DNA of 64,000 nucleotides, from positions 33,151,795 through 33,215,794 of the forward strand of contig OZ024730.1 of NCBI GenBank assembly GCA_964016875.1, given 5' to 3'. Shown piece by piece: positions 24,157 through 34,856 of this stretch. A program made the position numbers and the translations under genes. A model generated the notes under the pieces. That model ran no database searches, was not told the DNA's origin, and saw nothing but the letters and a program-made list of their open reading frames with translations. Source of the DNA: Fallopia convolvulus (lineage: Eukaryota; Streptophyta; Magnoliopsida; Caryophyllales; Polygonaceae). Numbering within the stretch: position 1 is the first letter of the stretch; every line of letters starts with the position of its first letter.

Positions 24157-25838
24157 GGGATGGGTTCAAGGAGATGAGGACCCAATTCAATGAGTTTGGT
24201 GCATGGAGGAGGCAAGTCGACAATCAATTTGCCCAAATTGCAACTCAAGCCCCAAGAGAGAATGGGAGACTTCCGGGCCGACCTGAGGAGAACCCCCGAG
24301 CTCAAAACAATCAAAATGAAGTCCGGGCAATTGGATTGAGAAGTGGTCGAAACCTACCCGAGCCACACATGCCTAAGAAGAATGAAGAGAGCCGGACCGA
24401 CCTACCCAGCAAGTCGGGTCCGAGGTTCCTTGAAGTCGATCCAGCAGGAAGATCAACTCCTCTGCCCCGGACCGAGGTTGAGAGTGAGTCGGGCCCGACG
24501 TACCCAGATGTCGATCCGACTACTCTGCCTCAGCTCTGCCCCAGGACCGTGATACACGACATCGGGCCCGACGTGGTGCCTAAGTCGGTCCAACCAGGAA
24601 ATGTTGCAAGTGAAGTGGGGAAGTCCAAGGAGGTTGATCCAAGCAAGATTCAAGGTGCAACAACTCTTCCATACCCCTCAAAGAAGCCGAAAGATGTTGT
24701 TGAGAACAAGTTCAAGAGGTTCCTCAAACTCTTGCAAGGTTTGAACATCTCTATCCCGTTCACCGATGCATTGAGCGGGATGCCATCCTATGCCAAGTTT
24801 TTAAAGGAGATTTTGAGCGAGAAGAGGTCCATAGTTGAAATGCAAGATGAGGTCAAGACCTTGGAGCTACCGCAAAAGCTAGGAGATCCCGGTCGCTTTG
24901 CTATCACTATTGGTGTGGGGTCTCAAAACTTCCAAGCCTTATGTGACCTTGGGGCAAGCGTTTCGGTGATGCCCGCTAGTATTTGGAGAAGGGCAAATTT
25001 AGGTGAAATTGAGCCGGCCGATATGTCCCTAACTATGGCCGACGGTTCCATCATCAAGGCTAAGGGAATATTGGATGACGTGCCGGTGCGAGTTGGAAAG
25101 TACTTTGTTCCCGATGATTTCGTGATCTTGGACATGCACGAGGACCCCTTGGTCCCAATAATCTTAGGAAGACCATTCTTAGCTACGGCGGGGGCAAGGT
25201 TTGATGTCAAAAACGGCAAAGTTTCCTTTGAGATTGGTGAAGAAAAGGTCGATTTTCACTTCAACAAGGCTTTGAATGAGCCGGACGCCTTGGCTATCCT
25301 CAAACTTGAAGAGAGTGCCAAGAGAAAAAGAGAAGAAGTGGAAGTTGCTAGAGAGGTCATTGTGTTGAGAAGTGATGAAGGGTTCAATAAACAAATACAA
25401 GCAAGGGAGTTGTTGGAGCAAGTTGAGGAACAAGATGAGTCAAGGATCAATGCTAGCCCATGGAGAAATGAAGAGTATCCTTACTTATATCCTTTTGATG
25501 TTGGTGATGACCACAATTCTTTCCAAACTTTTGATTCCTACATTTGTTTAAGTGATTTGAAAGATGACTTAGGAGACTCCTACATTTGCCTTAGTGACTT
25601 GAAAGATGAATTGGTAGAATCTCCTAGGAATTCTTTGGATAACTTTGGTGTAGGAAAAGAGGAACATGATGGAGCAAGTAAGGAGGAGAAATCTCATTCG
25701 TTGGAGGAGTATGATGAGAGAGGCCCGAGATCGGAGAGCCATGCCTATATAGACCATCGTTGGTGGTTTTATGGGTATGAGGGCAATGGGAATGGGCACA
25801 ACAATGACGAGCAATTCACCGTGTTTCACCCGCCATGA
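24153..25838 (+). CDS. Element 1 gag C-terminus and aspartic protease
   Basis: Begins within the gag linker (RDGFKEMRTQFNEFGAWRRQ) and contains IGLRSGR. A segment with a three-fold repeat around SGPxxxxVDP (about residues 85-150) is encoded by the palindromic cassettes. The retropepsin-like domain has LCDLGASVSVMP in the place of the catalytic loop and PIILGRPFLATAGARFDV in the C-terminal flap/hydrophobic part. Athila-group proteases often carry DLGAS rather than DTGA. An acidic tail contains two near-identical copies of SYICLSDLKD. The ORF ends at 25838 with no reverse transcriptase. The bases after the stop include CGGGAGGCAACCCAAC, a motif normally found after pol in Athila-type elements. 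Confidence 0.85.
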   Translation: MRDGFKEMRTQFNEFGAWRRQVDNQFAQIATQAPRENGRLPGRPEENPRAQNNQNEVRAIGLRSGRNLPEPHMPKKNEESRTDLPSKSGPRFLEVDPAGRSTPLPRTEVESESGPTYPDVDPTTLPQLCPRTVIHDIGPDVVPKSVQPGNVASEVGKSKEVDPSKIQGATTLPYPSKKPKDVVENKFKRFLKLLQGLNISIPFTDALSGMPSYAKFLKEILSEKRSIVEMQDEVKTLELPQKLGDPGRFAITIGVGSQNFQALCDLGASVSVMPASIWRRANLGEIEPADMSLTMADGSIIKAKGILDDVPVRVGKYFVPDDFVILDMHEDPLVPIILGRPFLATAGARFDVKNGKVSFEIGEEKVDFHFNKALNEPDALAILKLEESAKRKREEVEVAREVIVLRSDEGFNKQIQARELLEQVEEQDESRINASPWRNEEYPYLYPFDVGDDHNSFQTFDSYICLSDLKDDLGDSYICLSDLKDELVESPRNSLDNFGVGKEEHDGASKEEKSHSLEEYDERGPRSESHAYIDHRWWFYGYEGNGNGHNNDEQFTVFHPP

Positions 25839-27165
25839 GATTGAGGTTAGGAAGTCAAGCTAGTGACTCTAAACGAGCGCTTCTCGGGAGGCAACCCAAC
25901 CTAGTAGCTTTCTTTTCGTAATTTTAGTTTGATTTTTCTTAGTTTAGCCTAGCTTTTCTCTAACCAATCTCTATCTAGTGTTTTGTGGATTTTTGGTGTT
26001 GTGTATTCTTCAAGGTTGTGTAGGATTTGAGGTGAAAAAAAATATATAAATGGAAATATGGAGAAAGAAGTTGCAAGAGGATGGAGTAAAATTGGTGACC
26101 CGAACACCCCACATCGAGCCCAGGTAAGTCGGGCCCGACACAGGGACGTCGGTCCACGACGTCGGTCCGACCCGATCGGACTGGGTGGAATGCCATTTTT
26201 GCCCTTTGACCTAATTTGTCCCTTTCCCCCATTAAATGCCATCCCCCACCTACCTACCATCTTCATATTAACCACCATTCCCAAAATACATCCCATCTCC
26301 CTCACACTCTCAAAATCGGCCCCCCTCTCACCATACTCGATCCACACATCTCTCCCTTTCTTCATCTCGATCCAATCACGAAAAGGCCTTCCTAGCCCGA
26401 TTTCAAGTAGAAATTTCGAGTTCAATCTCGTTCTTCATCCCCCATCTCGATCTAGGTTGAGAAAGTTTGAGTTCTAAGTAGATTGTTTGTTTAAAAGTCC
26501 AATACTCTTCAAATCCGGTATGTGTTACTCGATCTCTACCTATTTCCTTGGAGATTTTGTGCTTTCATTGCATAGATTGAGTAATGCCATGTTTGATTGA
26601 GAGTTTGAGCTTGAGCATCAATGGTGGATTTGCATGATTTGTGAAATTGATCTTCAAAGTTGTTTATGCATGCTTGGATCCATTTAGAACTTCGATTAGG
26701 GATGTTTGATGGTTGAATTTGAAATTTAAGTGCATGATAGAGTGATTTGGGTTGATTTGAGGTTAGCGTCGAAGCATGAACTAGGTCGAGATCTACGTGC
26801 CCAGGTAAGTCGGGCCCGAGTTGTGGAAGTCGGTCCATCAAGTCGGACCGAGGTTGAGGATGTGTCGGGCCCGATATAGGTTGGAAGTCGATCCATGTTG
26901 CTTTTGCTCTCTTCTTGTGATATCATGTGGATTCATGTGTTTCATTGTTGGCTATAGCTTAATCATGATGTAGTATGATCATTTGCTTAGCCATTGTTAG
27001 AAGATATCCATGATGATTCATGTTGGATTTTGATGCATGTGTGTTTAGAGACTAAGTATGGGGTTCCCCTTGTGTTGATGTGTTGATGTGTGTTGATGAG
27101 TTCTTTTGTTGAGTTGTATGGAGTTTATCTTGGACCCTTTTGTTGGTTGGATGTGTGTAGGTACC
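25839..27165 (+). other. Element 1 internal untranslated region
   Basis: About 1.3 kb between the protease stop and the extra ORF. It holds three palindrome cassettes (about 26130, 26805, 26860) and the GGGAGGCAACCC motif at about 25887. Open frames on both strands lack known domains. A TGTGTAG site just before the ATG at 27166 could be a splice acceptor for a subgenomic RNA. Confidence 0.6.
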
Positions 27166-29388
27166 ATGGAGACTAGAGCTTCATCATCTCATGCGGAAAG
27201 GCCGAAGAAGAAGTCTAAGAAGTCAAGAAAAGAGCCAAAGTTGGATGATGTTTACTTGGAGGATGATGTGCAAGTTGAGAGTTATGCAAGGTATATGGCG
27301 CTTAAGCATCACACAAGGTGGCTTGATTGGGAAACCGTGAAGAAGATGGACATGGATCAAGCTCTTCCAAGGTGCTACTCCCACATCGGTCTCAATGGGA
27401 TGCTAAGGTGGGACAACACCCACTATCCCGCCCTCACCTCGGAATTCATGGCCACTTTTGAATGCACTTATGATAATATGGAGGATGAGGAAGGGGCGAT
27501 CACCTTCCAATTGGGCAATGAGGACCACAATCTCTCTCTTAGGGACTTGGCTACCTACTTCGGGTTTCCATGTCCAAAAGAAGAGACCGACGTCGACAAC
27601 GAGAAGGTGAACCAAGTGTGGCGGCATGTGGCCGGGAAGAGCGAGATGAGAAAGGGCGCCACAACAACCGAGATTGCTAGCCCTCTTTTTCGGGTCATGG
27701 TGCGAGTTTTTGGATGTGCAATCTATGCTCGTCATGAGTTGAACAAGCCGATGAAGGAAGAGATTATGTTGCTACATGAGATGCTCTTCCAGACCGAGAA
27801 GCCCATGAACCTTGCATGGGAGTGGGTCAAGATGGTGCGAGACTTCCAAAGCTCCTCTTGGATCTACTTCGGCGGGATGATAGCAAGGCTAGCCGTGAGT
27901 CTAGGAGTCGATCTTAACAAGTATTCTCCGGCTCCGAATGGTGTTGAGTATATGAACATGAAGTATTTCAAGAAGGCCAACATCATCAAGGAGAAGCTTT
28001 ACATGATGTCCAAAAGAAGAGACCGACGTCGACAACGAGAAGGTGAACCAAGTGTGGCGGCATGTGGCCGGGAAGAGCGAGATGAGAAAGGGCGCCACAA
28101 CAACCGAGATTGCTAGCCCTCTTTTTCGGGTCATGGTGCGAGTTTTTGGATGTGCAATCTATGCTCGTCATGAGTTGAACAAGCCGATGAAGGAAGAGAT
28201 TATGTTGCTACATGAGATGCTCTTCCAGACCGAGAAGCCCATGAACCTTGCATGGGAGTGGGTCAAGATGGTGCGAGACTTCCAAAGCTCCTCTTGGATC
28301 TACTTCGGCGGGATGATAGCAAGGCTAGCCGTGAGTCTAGGAGTCGATCTTAACAAGTATTCTCCGGCTCCGAATGGTGTTGAGTATATGAACATGAAGT
28401 ATTTCAAGAAGGCCAACATCATCAAGGAGAAGCTTTACATGACTTCTTTGGCCCCTCACTCGAGCTATGATGGTGTGTCCATCCGGTTGGTGCCCAACCT
28501 CTATGATCTTTCTCGGTATCCAATTGGTACCAAGTGTGGGCCGGCAAGCCACACTCATTTGGTGACCCCGAAGGTGCAAGAGAGGGGCGGCGACAACAAC
28601 CTCAACACATTCGGTTTACTTCCCCTCCATCTTCACCGGATTTCGACCAAGATAACTTTGTGTTTGCACCTCGTGGGGAAGACATGGACGTCGATCAAGA
28701 GCAAAATGAAGAAGATGAGCGCTTCCAAGGCTTGATGGCCAACCTCCGAGCCACGCACCAAGCTCCAACACTGGCGGACCGAGGTACACATGTCATCGGG
28801 CCCGACTTCCCTCAAAGTCGGTCTGGTGCCTTCTATGGTGATGAGGTCCCGAGGCACTATGAACATGGAGAGGGGAGTGGTGCAAGACAAGAACAAGCTC
28901 AAGGTGGCGGTTATGAAGGCTACGCCCAATGGTATGGTCCGGGAATGGTGTTTCCCGAGCGACAACAAACGGTGGACATGTCCTTTTTGGCCAACCAAAT
29001 GGCCCATCTTCAACTTGAACAAGAGAATGTTCTTCAAGAGGTCCATCAAGTGAATCTTCAACAACAATACATGTACCAACAACAACAACAACAATTGCTT
29101 CAACAACAAGGTGCTTTCCAAGCTAGCCAAGAAGAGATGAACCGAGCCCTCGGCTACACTAGGCGAGAGGTGGAGGAGCTTAGAGAGGTGGAGGACCAAA
29201 GGTGGCGGGTCCAAGATAGCTTCAACACATGGATGAGCGGGAACTTCCCTTCCCGTGAGGACCAGTGGACGCGCCCGGATCCTCAACTCCAACCACCACC
29301 ACAAGACTTCTACCAAGAGCAAGTGTACGAGAGGGAGCGGCAAGCGAGACTCCAAAGCGGACGTAGGCGTGACAACCCCTTCGAGTGA
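27166..29388 (+). pseudogene. Element 1 extra ORF (Athila ORF1 / env-position protein), disrupted
   Basis: From ATG at 27166 (METRASSSH) the protein has a basic N-terminus with KKKSKKSRKEPK, then a domain like that of Athila ORF1 and related plant transposon proteins: HHTRWLDWETVKKMDMD, FMATFECTYD, LSLRDLATYFGFPCPKEE and WVKMVRDFQSSSWIYFGGM. A perfect 436-base tandem duplication (27570-28005 and 28006-28441) shifts the frame, so this ORF stops at 28116. The rest follows in two other frames: 28043-28735, then 28534-29388 with a polyglutamine/coiled-coil C-terminus (MYQQQQQQLLQQQ and QEEMNRALGYTRREVEEL). The biochemical role of this protein class is not established. It is not expected to be translated whole as read. 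Confidence 0.75.
27570..28441 (+). repeat. Perfect 436-bp tandem duplication
   Basis: Two adjacent copies, 27570-28005 and 28006-28441, look identical base for base. 436 is not a multiple of three. The unit begins ATGTCCAAAAGAAGAGACC and ends GAAGCTTTACATG. The duplication is very recent or an assembly artefact. Confidence 0.9.
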
Positions 29389-31118
29389 TTCTAGACATGC
29401 CATTGAAGAATAAAGAAATTGTGAGCTCTTTGCACTCTTCTCTCTTGCTTTTAAGTTTTGGTTTCCTTATTTGATGGGGACATCAAAATTTTAAGTATGG
29501 GGTGGGGGTAAGTGTTCTCATGATTTCACTTGCTTGTGTTTGTTTGTTATTTTGAGGATATTTTGTTTTCGGTTTCTAGTTTGTGTTTGGGATGTTTGTT
29601 TCTTGGTTTGTGGTTTGATGAATGACATGGATGATTGATTTGGTTTTGAATGGATGAGTCTTTGTTTTTGGTTTTGTATAGAGAAATTTTTGCAAAAATC
29701 CATAAAAATTTGAAAAATTGTGTTGAAAACAACAAAAAGAATTTGTGTTTTGTAGTTTTTGGACTAGAAATTCCCATCTTAGATGTCCAAATGAAAGCTA
29801 ATGATGATGTGAGCATGTAAATTCCTTTGTATATTTTTGGATGGTTTAGCCTCTAAAAAGATGTTGCTTTTGATGTGATCATGATATCTTGCTTGTTTTA
29901 TTGAACATGTGAGTTCTAGGATGAGTTCTTATGCAACTAAGTATGAGTGACCCTTGTGAGATTGATTTTTGGCCATTTTAGGGATGCTTGTTCATATTTG
30001 CATATCCCTCATGTTTCTTGTGTGATTAGCTCATGCATGCTTAGTAAAACTTGCTATTGAGGTGTTTATCTATTTTCCAAGAAGGTCATGAGATCTGTCC
30101 TAGCATTGTCACATTGATTTTGAACTTTGTTCTTTTAGTCATATAAATGTTCCATATCCTACCATGAAGTGAATCCTTTGTTTGTAGCCCCGTTTTAGCC
30201 TAGGCCTTTGTTTGAAACTCCTCAAAAATATTATTCCCAGCCTTATATGACTGGACCCTTATGGGATTGGACTTTAGAAGAGAGGTTTGGATTGTATTTG
30301 AAGAGTTGAGATTCTCTTTGGTTTAAGGGCAAAGAATGGTGTTATGAATCATGTGGGTAGTGCATCTTTGTTGTGCAAAAAGAAAATGAAGAAGAAGAAA
30401 GAAAGAAAGAAAATGTTGGAAATGGAAAGTGGAATGAAGGTAAAGAGCTTAAGTGAAGAAAAAGGGTCCGACCGAGTTACACACCACATCGGGCCCGATG
30501 TCATAAGAAAGTCGGTCCAGTGTAGAAAGTGTGGAAAATCCAACAAAAAGCCTAAGAGCAAAGATGAAGTGGAATGTTAAGTGAAATTTTGGGTTGAGAT
30601 GAAAAATGTTAAGTCTTTTGGATGAGTGTGAAATTGATTATGGAATTTTGGTGAAGTTGGTGAGAGTTTAGGTTGTTCAATCCCCATTGTAAGCACCACA
30701 AGACCAAATAATTCCCACCTTGAGAAATACCAAAAGCCCCATTACAACCCGGTCGAATGGAACCTCTTTGAGGACCTCCATTGAGCCAAGTTCGAATTCT
30801 TTGTGTACTTTGTATTAGGCATCTCTAGGTGGAGGATTTGGTGATATTAGCTTCAATAGTAAAGTCCTTACTTGCATGATTTTTGAGCTTGAGTGTTCAT
30901 TGCTATACCCATACACATGATGAGTGATACACATTCACATATCCCTAAAGTGAGGGTTAGTTGCATTGACTCTATTCCTTGGAACACTTAATCATGTGTG
31001 ATGATGTAATCTTGCTTGAATATCAATCACTTGTGCTTAAATGTGTTTTCATACGAGGCTTTACTTGAAGATTATGTTTCGGTCTTGCTTACATTGTTAT
31101 TGATTGAGGACAAGCAAT
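29389..31118 (+). other. Element 1 3' untranslated region
   Basis: About 1.7 kb of AT-rich sequence. No gene. One palindrome cassette lies at about 30470-30519. Confidence 0.6.
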
Positions 31119-31136
31119 TTTAAGTATGGGGTATTT
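31119..31136 (+). other. Polypurine-type tract before 3' LTR
   Basis: TTTTAAGTATGGGGTATT lies directly before the 3' LTR. Element 2 has a comparable AAGTATGGGGGAATT at its 3' LTR, which supports a shared plus-strand priming site. Confidence 0.6.
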
Positions 31137-32554
31137 TGATGTCTCTTTATTTGGTGGTGTTTTTATATATGATTTCCTTTGTAAATATGTTTCTTTTCCC
31201 CTTTTCTTGTGTGTTTTGTTCCTTTTTAGCTTAGTTCCCGTATTTCTATGAGATTCGGAGACTATGCGCGTTTTATGTGTTTTGTAGGTGTTTTGGCATG
31301 GATCAAGGGTTGTTTTGAAGGAGAATCGGAACATGGAGCAAGGCCCGAGCTTAAGAGGGAAAGAGAGGAGCAAGCCATGAAGAAGAACAAGAGAAAAGCC
31401 AACAAGAAGAAGGTGGAACGAGGTCCGTATCGAGCTGGAACCAACGCCGGACCCGAGATGAATTTCTCGACCTCGGACCGACTTGCCCAGTAAGTCGGGC
31501 CTGAGGTGCTCCGTGTCGGTCCGAGCCGGTCGATGGCTGGATTGGGCTCCAAGGCACGAAATTGTAAACTACCACTTTTGCCCCTCATCTATAAAGGCTC
31601 TCTTATCTTCTAATTGAAGGAGGTTCCCACACACTTAGCAAGGAACCAACCCTCAAAAACTCTCAAGAGGATACTTGGAGAGCAAGGAGGAAGGAGAGGA
31701 GAAGGAGAAGAGAGGGAATCGGCCTAGGAGAGGAGATTGCTAGGAGATTTGATAGGTTTGGTTGATAGATTAGCTTTGCCTTGTTTTGATTTTGTGGATT
31801 TGGAAATCTTGGATTGGAGTTTGTGGATTGCTTTTGATTTGTGAATGAAATTTGGCTTTGGTTTGAGATTGATGATGTTGATTGCTTTGCTTTGTGATTT
31901 GTTTGCTTTCTTTGTTTGCCATATGGAGTAGATCTCCTTGATCTTGGGTTATGGGGGAAAACTCTAGCTAGGTTGGGCTAGAAACCCCAATTCCATAAGC
32001 CTTGAGTGCTTGATCTAGGAACCCACTCTACATAGAGCTACAATTCCTTATGAAAGTAAGGAATCAAGGCTTGTGATTGGCAAAGTAACGAAAGTGAACA
32101 TTTGTCCATCTCAAGACCTTGCTTCGAAGGGGATTTCCCCAATGATCGATGTGTAGAAGTGGTTGGAATGAGGGCGAAAGCATCTCGATCCTATTCCGAT
32201 CATCACTTATTGCTTGAATTGGGGTGGAAAAGCCTTAATCTACTAGAGAAGGAACCCAAAAGCCCAAGATCTACTTTCAATCTTTGAGTTCGACAAAACC
32301 CAGCTACATCGGGCCCGACTTGCTCTACATCGGTCCCGACTTCCCTCTTGTCGCCAACATCGGGCCCGACGTGACACTTGTGTCGGTCCCAACTGTTCCC
32401 TTTGTTTTCCTTTGTTTTAAGTTCTCCTTTCCAGCTTTCTAGTGTTTAGGCACCTCAATCGAGTAGATTTCCCGAGCGTTCGACACCCACCACGTGCTAC
32501 AACGGGGTCGGGTTATAAATTGTATCTCTAGACCCTCGCATTCCCGAGCGATCA
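31137..32554 (+). repeat. 3' LTR of element 1
   Basis: 1,418 bases, about 98.8% identical by eye to the 5' LTR. Followed by the target duplication ACGTT. Confidence 0.92.
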
Positions 32555-32559
32555 ACGTT

Positions 32560-33147
32560 CGTGCCATGCAGCGTCCATGCAAAGGTCTTGACGCTGAACA
32601 CATCGACATGTTCCAACCAGAAACGTTGAAAGATTAACATGACCACCTTGTAATCTTTGCTTTCCGCGTCACAACCCAGGCCAGGAACAAGGTTCACTAA
32701 CCCGTAAGTTTTTCTTTTAGCAAGAAACGAAACAGCTGGCAAATTTCGGGTCTTTCTAAGTGCAGGATTCCATAGCTGTAATGTGCCAAATTGTTTGTAG
32801 TTCGTCCCCCGTCTCAGCAGGAACAACCCGTCAATGTAGGCGATAATGCACCACGTGTCTGAATAAGGACGGATCTCCCCTAGTTGACGAAGTGAGCCGG
32901 AAGTTTGTGCAAAGTTAGTTCCATCTAGGGTCACACACACGCTGTTGGTGCCCTGGACCGTCATCAGCATGCGTTTTCCAAGCGTTGCCTTCGTCCTACG
33001 TACGTGTTCTACCACAAATTCGCTACTCCTTATCATGGTCATCCACTCGATGGATACAACCTGGCAGCGCACTAAGTCCTCGGGCGACAACCGCAGTAGT
33101 ATGTCTCTTACAATGTCGTCTGGTAGGAGCTGATCCGGATTTGACAG
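32560..33147 (-). pseudogene. F-box/FBA gene copy 2, N-terminal part
   Basis: Encodes the F-box (LSPEDLVRCQVVSIEWMTMI) and the first part of the FBA domain (LQLWNPALRKTR, GLGCDAESKDYKVV, VFSVKTFAWTL). It ends at GTNV where the LTR element enters. The codon aligned with the start ATG of the copy at 59275 is CTG. Apart from the insertion and the missing start, the frame is open over both halves, so this was the best-preserved copy before the insertion. Confidence 0.85.
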
Positions 33148-33790
33148 ACTTGTTATCTTGCACCACCTAAGGGAGATGTCAATATTTCACACGCATTAGT
33201 ACATAGGTATCCACACCCATAGCAGGCCTCTTCGTGTACATGTTTAATCTAATAACCAGGAGCTATCTTAAGGATATATATTCAAGCCAATAACAACTAT
33301 TTAAGATCAGTAATTATATAATTTCAACAATACAATAATAAATAACTATAAGGGCAAATCAATTCAATTTTCCGGTTCAAGCAACATGCTTCTCAATTCT
33401 CATCCCCAAAAAGGCTCGCAAGACTCTTGTGGTAACGGGCAATCAATTCAATTGTCCATTAACTCAGGTTATTTGAATAACATCAGTTCACTATACAATA
33501 TATACTATATATAGTTGTACCAGCTACAACTCCCAAAATTTGCTAGAAAAATTGTATAGTCCAATTTATCAATAAAATTAAACCATAAAAAAACCAAAAT
33601 ATACGATTTTGACCAGATTGTCAAAATACCCGCAATTTTGACCCGTATTTATCATCCTTCCGTCTTCTTTCCTAATATTTAAACTTCAATTGTTTTAAAC
33701 AACCACCTCCCAAATCAAAATAACTGCCCAATGTGCAAACAAATATGCCCAACAACACAATCGTCTAAATGAACCGAAAAAATTGCAAAC

Positions 33791-34138
33791 TTAAGGGTTA
33801 GGGAGTTTGTACTCTTTGTTTAGAACAACATGCAATTCAGGAGGGGATGGATAGTCCTTTTTCAGAGAAACCTTCTCTTCATCAACGCCCAATTTGTACT
33901 CATCGAGGACTTGAAAACGGCCTAACCGCGTGTAATAATCCTTCACCTTCGCCTCTTCCGCCTCCAACCCTTTCACTTTTAGATCTGTTGTTTGGATCTC
34001 CGTGTAAATGGACTGAACATGACGCCGGAGAGAACGGTACGCGCGAGAGAGATTGAGATAAGCTTCTTGTTGCCGGTCAAATCCGCGTTCACAGTCATCG
34101 CAATCGCATAAACTAGGGTGCGTTGAGGAAGAATCCGT
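33791..34138 (-). pseudogene. Small coiled-coil protein, member 2, start codon lost
   Basis: The frame is open for 115 codons and reads from the Cys cluster (LCDCDDCERGF) through the helix to KDYYTRLGRFQVLDEYKLG and LHVVLNKEYKLPNP, then stops. The codon aligned with the initiator of member 1 is ACG (34138). The first in-frame ATG comes much later, if at all. It could use ACG weakly or be dead. Within the segmental duplication it lies upstream of F-box copy 2 on the same strand. Confidence 0.65.
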
Positions 34139-34585
34139 GAACGAAATCCAAAAGGTTTTTGGGAGTGAACAGGACTGAGTACTCAGAGACTCGAGAGTTT
34201 CAGGCTACAAGAAGATAGAGGAAACTCAACGTTTTTATATTCGGCTTGTGGTGTACGAGTCTTCCTGTTTATAGTTTTTACTTTTTACTCCATATAAAAT
34301 ATATATATGGAGCCCCAATATTATTTACAAAAAAAAGGAGTAAAACCGACATTTCGTGAGGTGCCCTCCAACTTACGCCAATTTCGCATGGTACCCAGGC
34401 AGCTTTTAATTTTCGCTTGGTCACCTTAACAAATTCACAATTAAAGAAATTTCGGCCCATTGATATGAACGATTTTTATTTTTGGTCGAACATTGATATT
34501 AGAGACTTAAGCTAACAAGATACAGTACATTTGCCGGCCATTTGACTAATTCAAATACAGCCCACCCGCCCCTCCAATGAGCATA

Positions 34586-34856
34586 CTCCCTCCGATCCAA
34601 AATAATTGTCGTTTTAGTTTTGGGCACAAGAATTAAGAAAAGCATTAACTAAACTCAAAAAGGTAAATTTTTTATAAATTTTACCACTCATCACCTTTTT
34701 TCAACCAATGAATGAATAACATTAACTAATAAAAACACATTCCAATAACAATTCTCATAACTCACTCCTAATCAATTGCCTAGAAAATCTAAAATGACAT
34801 ATAAAATGGATCAAATTTGAAGTGCTAAAACGACAATTAATTTGAATCGGAGGGAG
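34586..34856. mobile_element. Stowaway-type MITE, copy 2
   Basis: 271 bases, same length and ends as the MITE at 8014-8284, flanked by TA. It was carried along in the segmental duplication and was not an independent insertion. Confidence 0.9.

Larger units (their letters stand above)
21285..32554 (+). mobile_element. Athila-like LTR retrotransposon 1, non-autonomous
   Basis: An 11,270-base element flanked by ACGTT at 21280-21284 and 32555-32559. The LTRs are both 1,418 bases (21285-22702 and 31137-32554), begin TGATGTC and end GATCA. The primer site after the 5' LTR matches tRNA-Asp, as in the Athila/Tat group of Ty3/gypsy. The order is LTR, gag, protease, a long untranslated gap, an extra ORF in the position of the Athila env-like gene, then a purine-rich tract and the 3' LTR. 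I find no reverse transcriptase, RNase H or integrase anywhere inside, so it must rely on enzymes from elsewhere. By eye the LTRs differ at about 17 positions plus two small indels, around 1.2%, which suggests a recent insertion. Confidence 0.92.

Noticed and set aside
25949..26926. Several open frames of 66-158 codons in the gap of element 1
   Set aside because: They overlap on opposite strands, contain the palindrome cassettes and match no gag, pol or ORF1 domain.
28633..29403. 256-codon minus-strand frame opposite the extra ORF
   Set aside because: It is the antisense shadow of a polyglutamine coding region; leucine-rich with no domain.
21285..32554. Reverse transcriptase or integrase hidden in element 1
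   Set aside because: All frames between the protease stop and the extra ORF were read for the YxDD and zinc-finger/DDE patterns; none was found.
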